Shown here: positions 1 to 6,044 of the stretch, piece after piece
Layout of the letters: every line of letters starts with the position of its first letter
Position numbering within the stretch: position 1 is the first letter of the stretch
Assembly (NCBI GenBank): GCA_937959095.1
Contig: CALGLY010000273.1
Location: 1 to 6,073 of the forward strand
Reading direction: 5' to 3'
Length of the DNA stretch: 6,073 nt
Source of the DNA: an uncultured Saprospiraceae bacterium
Lineage (GTDB): Bacteria > Bacteroidota > Bacteroidia > Chitinophagales > Saprospiraceae
Made by a program: the position numbers and the translations under genes
Notes under the pieces: generated by a model
What the model was told of the DNA's origin: nothing
Databases searched by the model: none
The model's input: the letters and a program-made list of their open reading frames with translations, nothing else

Positions 1-449
1 AGCCACACCAAAGGAGCTAAAATCCAGAGCAATACTCGAATAGAATTGACGGTAAAAGGTGCGAGTTCTTTCCACATATTAGCACCAATTGTTTTTGGGA
101 TAATTTCAGAAAGGACTAGAATAGCTAGGGTCATCAGACCCGCCACTAAAGATTCGTAGCTCAGGTGAATACCCAATATATCGAAATAGTTTTCGCCAAA
201 TACCTCGCCTGCTTTTGCCCCTACACCTATTGCGCCCACCGTGTGTGCAATAGTGTTTAGAGTAAGAATAGCCGATAAAGGGCGATCAATGTCTTCTTTA
301 TATTCATTCAAAAGGCGACCCGTTTGTGTGCCTGCTTGCACTTCTTGGCGCACATAGGAAGGCGTGACACTCAAGAGTGAAGCTTCCCAAACGGAACATA
401 GAAATGAAAATACAATGGAAACGAGAAAAAATACGATTAAACCTGTCAT
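1..449 (-). CDS. CNNM/DUF21 transmembrane-domain protein (HlyC/CorC-type transporter), N-terminal part only
   Basis: This is the first 149 codons of a gene cut by the left window edge; no stop occurs in frame. The product begins MTGLIVFFLVSIVFSFLCSV and shows about four hydrophobic segments (roughly residues 2-24, 57-78, 99-118 and 132-149). It carries the family's characteristic stretches: WEASLLSVTPSYV near residue 21, TLNTIAHTVGA near 63, and LSEIIPKTIGAN near 113. These mark the CNNM (formerly DUF21) membrane domain of the HlyC/CorC family, inner-membrane proteins linked to magnesium or other divalent-cation efflux. Full members usually continue with a CBS-domain pair and often a CorC_HlyC domain; those would lie outside the window, so their presence is not shown. 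The ATG at 449 is the first in-frame start that gives a typical family N-terminus. No Shine-Dalgarno precedes it, only A/T-rich sequence, as is normal in Bacteroidota. The old 'hemolysin' label for this family should not be taken as function. Confidence 0.85.
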   Translation of the reverse strand, partial: MTGLIVFFLVSIVFSFLCSVWEASLLSVTPSYVRQEVQAGTQTGRLLNEYKEDIDRPLSAILTLNTIAHTVGAIGVGAKAGEVFGENYFDILGIHLSYESLVAGLMTLAILVLSEIIPKTIGANMWKELAPFTVNSIRVLLWILAPLVW

Positions 450-487
450 TATTATATTAGTGATAAATTAAGTTTATAATTTTTTTT

Positions 488-549
488 GAACGCGGAGACG
501 CAGAGTATCTTTTGTTAATATTTCTTTGCAGCTTCGCACTTTTGCGCCT
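488..549. repeat. REP-like intergenic patch with GCG/CTCTGCG words
   Basis: Within AT-rich intergenic DNA this patch is distinctly GC-richer. It holds two roughly complementary arms: GAACGCGGAGACGCAGAG at 488-505, and a second arm near 525-548 with CTTTGCAGCTTCGCAC followed by TTTTGCGCC. They are separated by AT-rich sequence. Words of this style (CGGAGACGCAGAG, CTTTGCGCCT) resemble high-copy intergenic repeats I have seen in Bacteroidota and other genomes. Only one copy is in the window, so the repeat status is inferred from composition and memory of similar elements, not shown here. Confidence 0.35.
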
Positions 550-619
550 AAAATATATTAGAGTATGTAAGAGAAAAAATCCAAACAAGCTCTTAATATA
601 TAGAACTGATTCTTATGCG

Positions 620-651
620 ATATATACATGCTTTAGATATGGCTTATATAT
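620..651. other. AT-rich imperfect hairpin
   Basis: ATATATA (620-626) pairs with TATATAT (645-651), and CAT (627-629) with ATG (639-641). The loop is nine bases and there is a three-base bulge (642-644). The structure is almost all A-T pairs and has no adjacent T-run, so it is not a good terminator. It could be a weak RNA fold between rlmN and the CNNM gene, or chance in AT-rich DNA. Confidence 0.25.
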
Positions 652-745
652 GATTAGTCACTTTTTGTAAAAAAAAGAATACTAACTCAATGAAGCTGTT
701 TGGAGAAGTAAAGAGAATACAAGTATTTGATAGTCAATATAATTT

Positions 746-775
746 TCAAATAACCTCCTTCTCAAATGCCTCCTT
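746..775 (-). repeat. two tandem copies of AAGGAGG-N(1-2)-ATTTGA just after rlmN
   Basis: Read on the minus strand, AAGGAGG then C then ATTTGA (775-762) is followed by AAGGAGG then TT then ATTTGA (760-746). The first copy begins five bases after the rlmN stop codon. AAGGAGG is a perfect Shine-Dalgarno core, which is unusual in a window where none of the recognised genes has one. Each copy is followed at close spacing by an in-frame TTG opening a very short reading frame of 27 or 20 codons. No function is claimed. Confidence 0.4.
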
Positions 776-779
776 TCAA

Positions 780-1832
780 TTATTCTTTATTGGCTAATTG
801 TCCACAAGCCGCATCAATGTCTTTACCTCTACTACGGCGCACGGTCACCATCACACCATTTTTGCGGAGGTGCTGTGCAAAGTAGTCAATACGATCTTCA
901 TCCGACTTTTCGAGTGTAGTGCCACCTATCGGATTGTACTCAATAATATTGACGCGCACTGGAAAATGCTTACAGAGTTTCACCAATCTTCGAGCATCTT
1001 CTATGGAGTCATTGAAGTTCTGGAAGGTGATGTATTCGTAGCTAATTCTATTTTTAGTTTTGTGATAGAAATCTTTCAAGGATTCCATCAGAATATCCAA
1101 ATTGTTCTGCTCATTGATGGGCATAATTTCATTGCGCTTGGTATCGTCCGCAGCATGCAAAGATAAGGCAAGATTGAATCTTACATCATCTTCCGCTAGT
1201 TTATGAATCATTTTTGCAATGCCTGCCGTACTTACTGTAATCCGCCTCGGTGACATCCCTAAACCTTTTGGAGAGGTGATGTGTTCGATGCTTTGCAGTA
1301 CATTTCGATAGGCTAAAAGTGGCTCACCCATGCCCATATACACGATATTCGTGAGGGGCTGCTGATAGCGTTCTAGGCATTGTTCATTGACCATCGCTAC
1401 TTGGTCATATATTTCAGAAGCATCCAAATTACGGACGCGCTTCATGCGCCCAGTGGCACAGAAGGAGCAAGTCAAACTACAACCCACCTGCGAAGAAACA
1501 CAGACGGTATAGCGATTATCCATTGGAACTGGAATGAGGACAGACTCAATGAGATGTCCATCATGCAAGCGGAAGCGGGACTTTATTGTACCATCTAAAC
1601 TATGCTGTACCTTATCTATTGCGATTTTATGGATGACAAAGTGCTGCTCCAGGGCTTCGCGTTGTTTTTTAGAAAGATTGCTCATTTCCTTAAAATCTTG
1701 TACGCCCTTTTTCCAAAGCCACTCATATACTTGCTTTGCACGGAATGATTTTTCGCCAATTCCCACAAAGAATTGCACCAAATCATTAAGTGTAAGTTTA
1801 CGTATATCCTGCCGCACGATTGTTTGTTTCAT
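780..1832 (-). CDS. rlmN: 23S rRNA (adenine(2503)-C(2))-methyltransferase RlmN
   Basis: This 350-residue radical-SAM enzyme methylates C2 of A2503 in 23S rRNA at the peptidyl-transferase centre, and in characterised members also A37 of some tRNAs. The N-terminal accessory domain covers about residues 1-95. The [4Fe-4S] motif CxxxCxxC is Cys118-Cys122-Cys125 (GCSLTCSFCATG), followed by the GMGEP motif at 167-171, the SAM-binding STAG stretch at 201-204, and the substrate-site LSLHAADD region at 223-230. The two catalytic cysteines of the ping-pong mechanism are both present: Cys111, seven residues before the cluster as in E. coli RlmN, and Cys343 in the C-terminal RRSRGKDIDAACGQL signature. 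Length is typical and nothing is missing, so the enzyme should be active. The presence of both cysteines and the RlmN-type C-terminus favours housekeeping RlmN over the related resistance methyltransferase Cfr, which modifies C8. The ATG at 1832 is preceded directly by a -7-like promoter box rather than a ribosome-binding site, suggesting a leaderless message. Confidence 0.97.
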   Translation of the reverse strand: MKQTIVRQDIRKLTLNDLVQFFVGIGEKSFRAKQVYEWLWKKGVQDFKEMSNLSKKQREALEQHFVIHKIAIDKVQHSLDGTIKSRFRLHDGHLIESVLIPVPMDNRYTVCVSSQVGCSLTCSFCATGRMKRVRNLDASEIYDQVAMVNEQCLERYQQPLTNIVYMGMGEPLLAYRNVLQSIEHITSPKGLGMSPRRITVSTAGIAKMIHKLAEDDVRFNLALSLHAADDTKRNEIMPINEQNNLDILMESLKDFYHKTKNRISYEYITFQNFNDSIEDARRLVKLCKHFPVRVNIIEYNPIGGTTLEKSDEDRIDYFAQHLRKNGVMVTVRRSRGKDIDAACGQLANKE

Positions 1833-1836
1833 ACTG

Positions 1837-1844
1837 CAAAGATA
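1837..1844 (-). promoter_or_regulatory. Bacteroidota -7 promoter box for rlmN, probably leaderless
   Basis: The minus strand reads TATCTTTG at 1844-1837, an exact match to the TAnnTTTG -7 consensus of Bacteroidota sigma-ABfr promoters. Only four bases (CAGT... of which the last precedes the ATG) separate it from the rlmN start at 1832. Since transcription normally begins a few bases past this box, the first transcribed base should lie at or next to the A of the ATG. No TTTG -33 element is visible at the expected distance of about 17-23 bases, which lowers confidence somewhat. Confidence 0.55.
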
Positions 1845-1892
1845 GTAGAATTGTAATATGGATATTCTTGTGAGGAATGAAAAAGATAATTT

Positions 1893-1922
1893 TTTGCAAA
1901 GTTGTTCTGATTTTTAATTTTG
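1893..1922 (+). promoter_or_regulatory. possible upstream plus-strand promoter (TTTG-N18-TAATTTTG)
   Basis: TTTG at 1893-1896 and TAATTTTG at 1915-1922 are separated by 18 bases and fit both Bacteroidota promoter elements. A transcript starting near 1927 would run through about 270 untranslated bases before the PorP-like gene. The sequence is very AT-rich and such matches arise by chance, so this is a weaker candidate than the box at 2109-2116. Confidence 0.25.
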
Positions 1923-2084
1923 ATGAGGCAAAACTGTAGGTTTCTTGGATCACTTTCCATTAAAACCGCTTGATACAAGCAATTTTTCGACAAAAAGTAA
2001 CAAATCGAGTGTTTCAATTCTTAAAATCTTCTGGAACTTCTTCAAAGACTTGTTTTCTTATTAATAAAACAATTATCTTTCCAC

Positions 2085-2116
2085 TTTCGAGTTAATAAAA
2101 AAGCAGACTATATTTG
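2085..2116 (+). promoter_or_regulatory. promoter of the PorP-like/OmpA-like gene pair
   Basis: TATATTTG at 2109-2116 is an exact TAnnTTTG -7 box. TTTC at 2085-2088, one mismatch from the TTTG -33 element, lies 20 bases upstream, the expected spacing. Transcription would start near 2121, giving an untranslated leader of about 75 bases that contains the hairpin at 2141-2173. This is the best promoter candidate for the two plus-strand genes. Confidence 0.55.
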
Positions 2117-2140
2117 TCGCTGCAAAATTAACGGTATGTG

Positions 2141-2173
2141 AAATGGGGATACAATTATATATCCTACCCATTT
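2141..2173 (+). promoter_or_regulatory. leader hairpin upstream of the PorP-like gene
   Basis: AAATGGGGAT (2141-2150) can pair with ATCCTACCCATTT (2161-2173) around the loop ACAATTATAT, with a small bulge on the 3' side. It lies inside the predicted leader, ending 24 bases before the ATG, and is not followed by a T-run. It may affect message stability or translation. A hairpin with the same AAATGG/CCATTT core lies ahead of the next gene. Confidence 0.35.
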
Positions 2174-2197
2174 GCCAAATACTAAATTTATAAATTG

Positions 2198-3334
2198 ATG
2201 AAGTATTTCAACAAACTTTTACTTGTTTTTATATTGAGTATAGGTGTGGCAGTCGGTGTGCAAGCACAAGACATACATTATACCATGTACAATATGTCAC
2301 CTCTGCTGACTAATCCCGCAAATACGGGAGCATTTTCAGGGACGGCACGTATCAATGGCATTTATCGCTCGCAGTGGAAGCGCACTTATGAAACACCTTC
2401 GGTATCCGCCGATTCACCTATTGTATCTATAGGTAAAAAGAAAAAAGATTGGATAGGTGTGGGCTTACTTTTCTTGAATGACACGGCTGGTGAAGTTGAT
2501 TTCACAACAGTTTATACAATGCTTTCGGGGGCATACCATAGAGTATTAGATAAGAAAGGAAAAAGCGTTCTTACTTTCGGATTACAATTCGGTTCAGTGG
2601 CTCGTAGTTTAGGTGCTCAAAATCCTTGGCTCACTCCAGAAATGTTGGAAGCCCAATTCGACTCAAATGCAGGAGGGCAGAGTTCACAAGAATTACTATC
2701 AGAATTTACGGGACTATTAGGACAAGAGAATGTCGAAAAATTACGCTTTGATTCTCCTAATAGTACTCAGGTAAATTTAGGCTTACGTTTTAGTACAGAG
2801 CTGGATAATAAAGCAAAGATTGTAATAGGTGGTGCCATCTATAATCCATTCCGTTTCAAATTAACGTTTGATTCTACAGCAACGAATGGACAAGGCGTTG
2901 GTACGATAACTAGAGCAGCGCAAAACCCAAATAACAATAGCAGAAAAAGCTACAAACGTCCAGGTGTAACGAAACTGCATGCTTCATTGGATTATGACCT
3001 GAGTGACAAACTACGGTTGCGTCCGAGTGCATTCTTTCAAACTACCGCAGGACTCACTGAAACAATCGTACAAGCAGAAGTAGGCTATTATGTAACGGAC
3101 AATAAAGATACGGTACTAAATGGTGGTTTGGGATATCGCTTTGGTGATGCACTCCAGTTTTTAGTCGGTTTGGATTATAAAGATTGGGTGATTGGGGCAA
3201 GCTATGATTTGAGCTTATCGTCTTTGGCGGAGCAATCGCGCTATAAAAATGGATTTGAAATAGGGGTAGGATACGTTATTAAAATCTTCAAGGATCCAGT
3301 TGTCGATCCAGCTATTTTATGTCCAAAGTTGTAA
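2198..3334 (+). CDS. PorP/SprF family type IX secretion-associated outer-membrane protein
   Basis: The product is 378 residues. It begins with a signal peptide, MKYFNKLLLVFILSIGVAVG then VQA, with probable cleavage after Ala23. The mature start DIHYTMYNMSPLLTNPANTGAF is the hallmark of the PorP/SprF family (membrane proteins associated with type IX secretion and gliding in Bacteroidota). The rest alternates short amphipathic stretches and turns as expected for an outer-membrane beta-barrel, for example GLGYRFGDALQFLVGLDYKD at 310-329. It ends in the CPKL-type tail seen in relatives. Residues about 137-190 form a polar, probably extracellular or periplasmic insertion. An in-frame TTG lies directly upstream at 2195, but the ATG at 2198 gives the normal MK signal-peptide start and is preferred. 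Family members work with secreted proteins or PorK/N/E-type partners; many paralogues of unknown client occur per genome, so this one should not be called PorP or SprF proper. The downstream OmpA family gene is its likely partner. Confidence 0.9.
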   Translation: MKYFNKLLLVFILSIGVAVGVQAQDIHYTMYNMSPLLTNPANTGAFSGTARINGIYRSQWKRTYETPSVSADSPIVSIGKKKKDWIGVGLLFLNDTAGEVDFTTVYTMLSGAYHRVLDKKGKSVLTFGLQFGSVARSLGAQNPWLTPEMLEAQFDSNAGGQSSQELLSEFTGLLGQENVEKLRFDSPNSTQVNLGLRFSTELDNKAKIVIGGAIYNPFRFKLTFDSTATNGQGVGTITRAAQNPNNNSRKSYKRPGVTKLHASLDYDLSDKLRLRPSAFFQTTAGLTETIVQAEVGYYVTDNKDTVLNGGLGYRFGDALQFLVGLDYKDWVIGASYDLSLSSLAEQSRYKNGFEIGVGYVIKIFKDPVVDPAILCPKL

Positions 3335-3380
3335 GGAACATGGGGATAGTAAATTTATTATTTCTCTGTTACTAAGAAAA

Positions 3381-3435
3381 TTGACTTTAGAAATGGAAGA
3401 ATGCATTTTAAATATTCCATTTAAATTTAAGTCAA
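3381..3435 (+). promoter_or_regulatory. long imperfect inverted repeat between the PorP-like and OmpA-like genes
   Basis: An outer stem, TTGACTT (3381-3387) with AAGTCAA (3429-3435), encloses an unpaired TAG/AAATTT internal loop. A perfect inner stem follows, AAATGGAA (3391-3398) with TTCCATTT (3415-3422), closed by a 16-base loop. The structure ends 18 bases before the ATG at 3454. It lacks a T-run and is AT-rich, so it looks less like a terminator than an RNA stability or processing element tuning expression of the second gene. No good separate promoter is visible in the 119-base gap, which favours co-transcription. Confidence 0.5.
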
Positions 3436-3453
3436 ATATCCAAAAGATATAAT

Positions 3454-6021
3454 ATGAAAAAATACAGCATAATTCTAATTGTATTTATACTAGGTTGGGG
3501 CGTAGCACAAGCACAACCACTCAATAAATCTACCTATTCTAAAACCATTGAGAAAGCGGAAGAATTGCAAGCAAAAGGAGACCTCTACAATGCACTAGAG
3601 TGGTACGAAAAGGCTTACGAGGAAAGCGATGATAAAAGCCTGAATTATCCTATGGCATTACTTCAATATCGGCTACGGGATTATAAGCGTGCAGAGCGTG
3701 TGTTTGCAAGAGTACTAAAGAAGGACGCGAAGAAATATCCTGATATTCGTTATCTCTATGGGCGTACCTTGAAGATGAACGAAAAGTATGAAGAAGCAGT
3801 AGTAGAATTGCAAAAATTCATCAACGAAACAGAAGATACCAATCTAAAAGAATTGGCAGAGATAGAACTTAATGGTGCAGAAATGGCGCAGGAATTGCCA
3901 CCGCGCCTAGAAGTTGCTGTGGAAACTGCGGGGAAGAATATCAATAGCAAATCGTCGGAATATTCGCCTACCTTAGAGGATGACAAGACGCTTTATTATA
4001 CGAGTTTCAATACAGATGATGTCATCGTAGTATCAGCAGATAGTGAAGATTATCAGGCGCGTATCTACCAAAGCAAGAAGGATGATAAAAAAGGATGGGG
4101 CAAGCCAAAAGAACTAGGGCAGAAGATAAACCGTAAAGGTTTCCATAATAGTAATGTACATATCGCGCGAGACCGCATGTACTTTACCCGCGCACAAGTA
4201 GACGGAGATATACTGAAAGAGAGTAAAATTATGATGAGCCGACAAGGTGACGAAGGCTGGGAAGGTGCGGATGAAGTAGTCGGCGTAAATGGCGAATATA
4301 TAGCAAAACACCCTATGACGGGGGAATTGTTTGGAAAAGAAGTAATGTTCTTCACCTCTGATATGGATGGCGGCTATGGTGGCTTTGATTTATATTATGC
4401 TACACTAAAAGGTGATGGTGTATATGGTGACCCTGTGAATTTAGGCCCGAAAATCAATACGATATCCGACGAAGAAACCCCTTTCTACCGCGATGGAACG
4501 CTATATTTTAGCTCTACGGGGCATCCTGGTATTGGTGGTTTTGATATCTTCTTCACCACTTGGAATGGAACAATATGGAGCGAACCTAAGAACATGGGCA
4601 AAGGCTTCAATTCCAGTGTAGATGATATGTATTTCACGATTGATTCAGAAGGCTACAATGGCTTTATCGTATCCAATAGAAATTCGGAAGGCAAACGTTC
4701 TGTAAAGAGCAAGACCTGCTGCAATGATATTTATACTTATGAAATCGCGAAGATAACAGCTGACCTAATAGTGGGAACATTCACGGATGAGAAGAAGCCA
4801 CTCACAGGTTCTAGTGTTTCGATTGTAGAATTGACGAACAACCAGCGCGGAAAGCCACAAAGTCAAACGAATAAAGACGGAAATGTCTTTAATTTCGGAA
4901 TGGCTTTGGAGAAGACCTATATGATTGTGGCTACGCATGAGGGCTATTATCCTGATTCGGTGCAAGTGAATACGGTGGGGCTGAAAGAGTCGAAGTCCTT
5001 CGAGGAGCGTCTCTATTTAACGCCACTTCCACCGCCTCCGCCACCAGAGCCAGAATATGAAACGATCTCTAGCGAAGAACCGATAGAGTTGAGTAATATC
5101 TACTACGATTTCGATGATGATCGCATTCTGGATGATGCAGAACAAGATTTACAATATCTTTCTGAATTACTAAATGAATATCCTGATATGCGTATCGAAT
5201 TAGGTTCGCATACGGATGCACGCGGAAACGATAACTATAATGAGGATCTTTCTCAACGTCGTGCAGAATCGGCACGTAGATGGTTGGTGAGAAACGGTAT
5301 AGCACGCGCTCGTATGGATGCAAGAGGCTATGGTGAATCTGTACCGAAGACCGTAAGCGCGAAGTTAGCAACACAGCATAGTTTCATTTCGGAAGGTGAT
5401 GTGCTGACAGAGGACTTTATTAATAATTTAGGTTCGGAAGAAGAACAAGAAACGGCGCATCAATTGAATCGTCGTACCGAATTCCGAATTGTTTCTGGTC
5501 CTACGAGCATCAAAGTATCGACGAAACGATTGAAGAAAATAGAAAAAGCGAATCCGAATACGACGGATCCTTCTAAAGTGAAGCCACGTCGTTCGTCAGG
5601 CAATCGTGGCGGCGGCCCGAACCCGATAGAGGTGCAAGAGCCTATCAAGATTCATAAATTGTCTTCGCTCTACGGCAAAAAGAACCTGAAAGGACTTCCA
5701 ATTATGCAGTTTGATCAACGCATTGTTGATTTGGGAAGTATGAAAAAAGGCGAAAAGCGTAGCCATAGCTATTCCTTCACGAATATGGGAGATGCACCAC
5801 TAGAAATTGAGATTTTGGACTATTGCGAATGCACCACTGCCGAATGGACAAGAAGCATCGTGAAGCCAGGCGAAAAAGGAAAGATTGACATTGTTTTTGA
5901 TAGTACCGAAAAGGACGAATCAGAAACAATTGACATAAATATCATCCTAAAGCAAGAAGATCCTGAAAATGGATTGCAGATATTTGAGACGGTTCAGTAT
6001 AAGTATGTATTGATAAAGTAA
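3454..6021 (+). CDS. PorE-like OmpA family protein (TPR, PD40 propeller, CRD, OmpA) with C-terminal DUF1573-like domain
   Basis: The 855-residue product has a signal peptide (MKKYSIILIVFILGWGVAQA, cleavage near Ala20). TPR-like helices follow at about 28-145 (LQAKGDLYNALEWYEKAYEE; KYEEAVVELQKFI). A PD40/WD40-like beta-propeller spans about 168-427, with at least five blades such as GYGGFDLYYATL and GIGGFDIFFTTW. A carboxypeptidase-regulatory-like beta-sandwich lies at about 437-523, then a proline hinge (524-533) and an OmpA peptidoglycan-binding domain at about 546-680. Its peptidoglycan-contact residues are intact: Asp588 in HTDARG and Arg603 in the NxxLSxxRA motif. This order matches the type IX secretion protein PorE and its paralogues, which tether the machinery to the cell wall. 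After a basic, glycine-rich linker (681-745) comes an extra domain at about 750-852 resembling DUF1573 (SYSFTNMGDAPLEI, CECTT, KPGEKGKIDIVFDS), not part of canonical PorE. It acts in the periplasm or at the inner face of the outer membrane. It follows the PorP-like gene by 119 bases and is probably co-transcribed. Because paralogues are common, no symbol is assigned. Confidence 0.92.
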   Translation: MKKYSIILIVFILGWGVAQAQPLNKSTYSKTIEKAEELQAKGDLYNALEWYEKAYEESDDKSLNYPMALLQYRLRDYKRAERVFARVLKKDAKKYPDIRYLYGRTLKMNEKYEEAVVELQKFINETEDTNLKELAEIELNGAEMAQELPPRLEVAVETAGKNINSKSSEYSPTLEDDKTLYYTSFNTDDVIVVSADSEDYQARIYQSKKDDKKGWGKPKELGQKINRKGFHNSNVHIARDRMYFTRAQVDGDILKESKIMMSRQGDEGWEGADEVVGVNGEYIAKHPMTGELFGKEVMFFTSDMDGGYGGFDLYYATLKGDGVYGDPVNLGPKINTISDEETPFYRDGTLYFSSTGHPGIGGFDIFFTTWNGTIWSEPKNMGKGFNSSVDDMYFTIDSEGYNGFIVSNRNSEGKRSVKSKTCCNDIYTYEIAKITADLIVGTFTDEKKPLTGSSVSIVELTNNQRGKPQSQTNKDGNVFNFGMALEKTYMIVATHEGYYPDSVQVNTVGLKESKSFEERLYLTPLPPPPPPEPEYETISSEEPIELSNIYYDFDDDRILDDAEQDLQYLSELLNEYPDMRIELGSHTDARGNDNYNEDLSQRRAESARRWLVRNGIARARMDARGYGESVPKTVSAKLATQHSFISEGDVLTEDFINNLGSEEEQETAHQLNRRTEFRIVSGPTSIKVSTKRLKKIEKANPNTTDPSKVKPRRSSGNRGGGPNPIEVQEPIKIHKLSSLYGKKNLKGLPIMQFDQRIVDLGSMKKGEKRSHSYSFTNMGDAPLEIEILDYCECTTAEWTRSIVKPGEKGKIDIVFDSTEKDESETIDINIILKQEDPENGLQIFETVQYKYVLIK

Positions 6022-6044
6022 TTGTCTTGAGAAAGGATAGAAAG

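Larger units (their letters stand above)
450..779. other. 330-base gene-free region between rlmN and the CNNM gene
   Basis: No protein of recognisable family or tRNA is visible here. Both flanking genes point left, so this stretch should hold the end of the rlmN transcript and the promoter of the CNNM gene. A run of eight T on the minus strand (676-669) follows only a weak bulged 5-bp stem (686-690 with 700-705), too poor and too far away to call a terminator confidently. A possible CNNM promoter on the minus strand is TTTG (585-582) and TATATTTT (557-550). It has one mismatch to TAnnTTTG and a long 24-base spacer, so it is weak. The region also contains a REP-like patch, an AT-rich hairpin and a two-copy tandem repeat, listed separately. 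Confidence 0.6.
1845..2194. other. divergent intergenic region between rlmN and the PorP-like gene
   Basis: About 350 bases without a credible gene. The region must carry the rlmN promoter (minus strand) and the promoter of the plus-strand pair. It also holds a minimal hairpin, GCTTG-ATA-CAAGC (1968-1980), followed by AATTTTT. This could end transcripts from the upstream candidate promoter, but the stem is only five pairs. No tRNA, riboswitch or repeat array that I can recognise is present. The 62-codon minus-strand frame spanning 2017-1829 is rejected as a gene. Confidence 0.6.

Noticed and set aside
450..779. CRISPR array, tRNA or transposon remnants in the spacer.
   Set aside because: No regularly spaced repeats, no cloverleaf and no transposase fragment could be seen on either strand.
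780..1832. RlmN homologue as a Cfr-type antibiotic-resistance methyltransferase.
   Set aside because: Overall motifs and the chromosomal setting fit housekeeping RlmN; nothing mobile or resistance-associated is nearby.
1829..2017. A 62-codon minus-strand frame upstream of rlmN whose stop overlaps the rlmN ATG as ATGA, resembling translational coupling.
   Set aside because: Its end lies across the rlmN promoter box, it has no recognisable domain or ribosome-binding site, and its composition is that of translated AT-rich spacer.
2195..2197. TTG as the start codon of the PorP-like gene.
   Set aside because: An ATG follows immediately at 2198 and gives the standard MK-type signal peptide; the TTG adds only one residue and has no supporting ribosome-binding site.
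2143..3348. Direct repeat ATGGGGATA at 2143-2151 and 3340-3348, flanking the PorP-like gene, as possible target-site or recombination duplications.
   Set aside because: Nine bases is short, no inverted-repeat ends or transposase lie with them, and the gene's composition matches its neighbours.
4065..5374. Long minus-strand frames opposite the OmpA-like gene (for example 4065-4355 and 5069-5374) as antisense genes.
   Set aside because: They mirror a gene with clear domain structure throughout, show no domain of their own, and have low-complexity shadow-type compositions.
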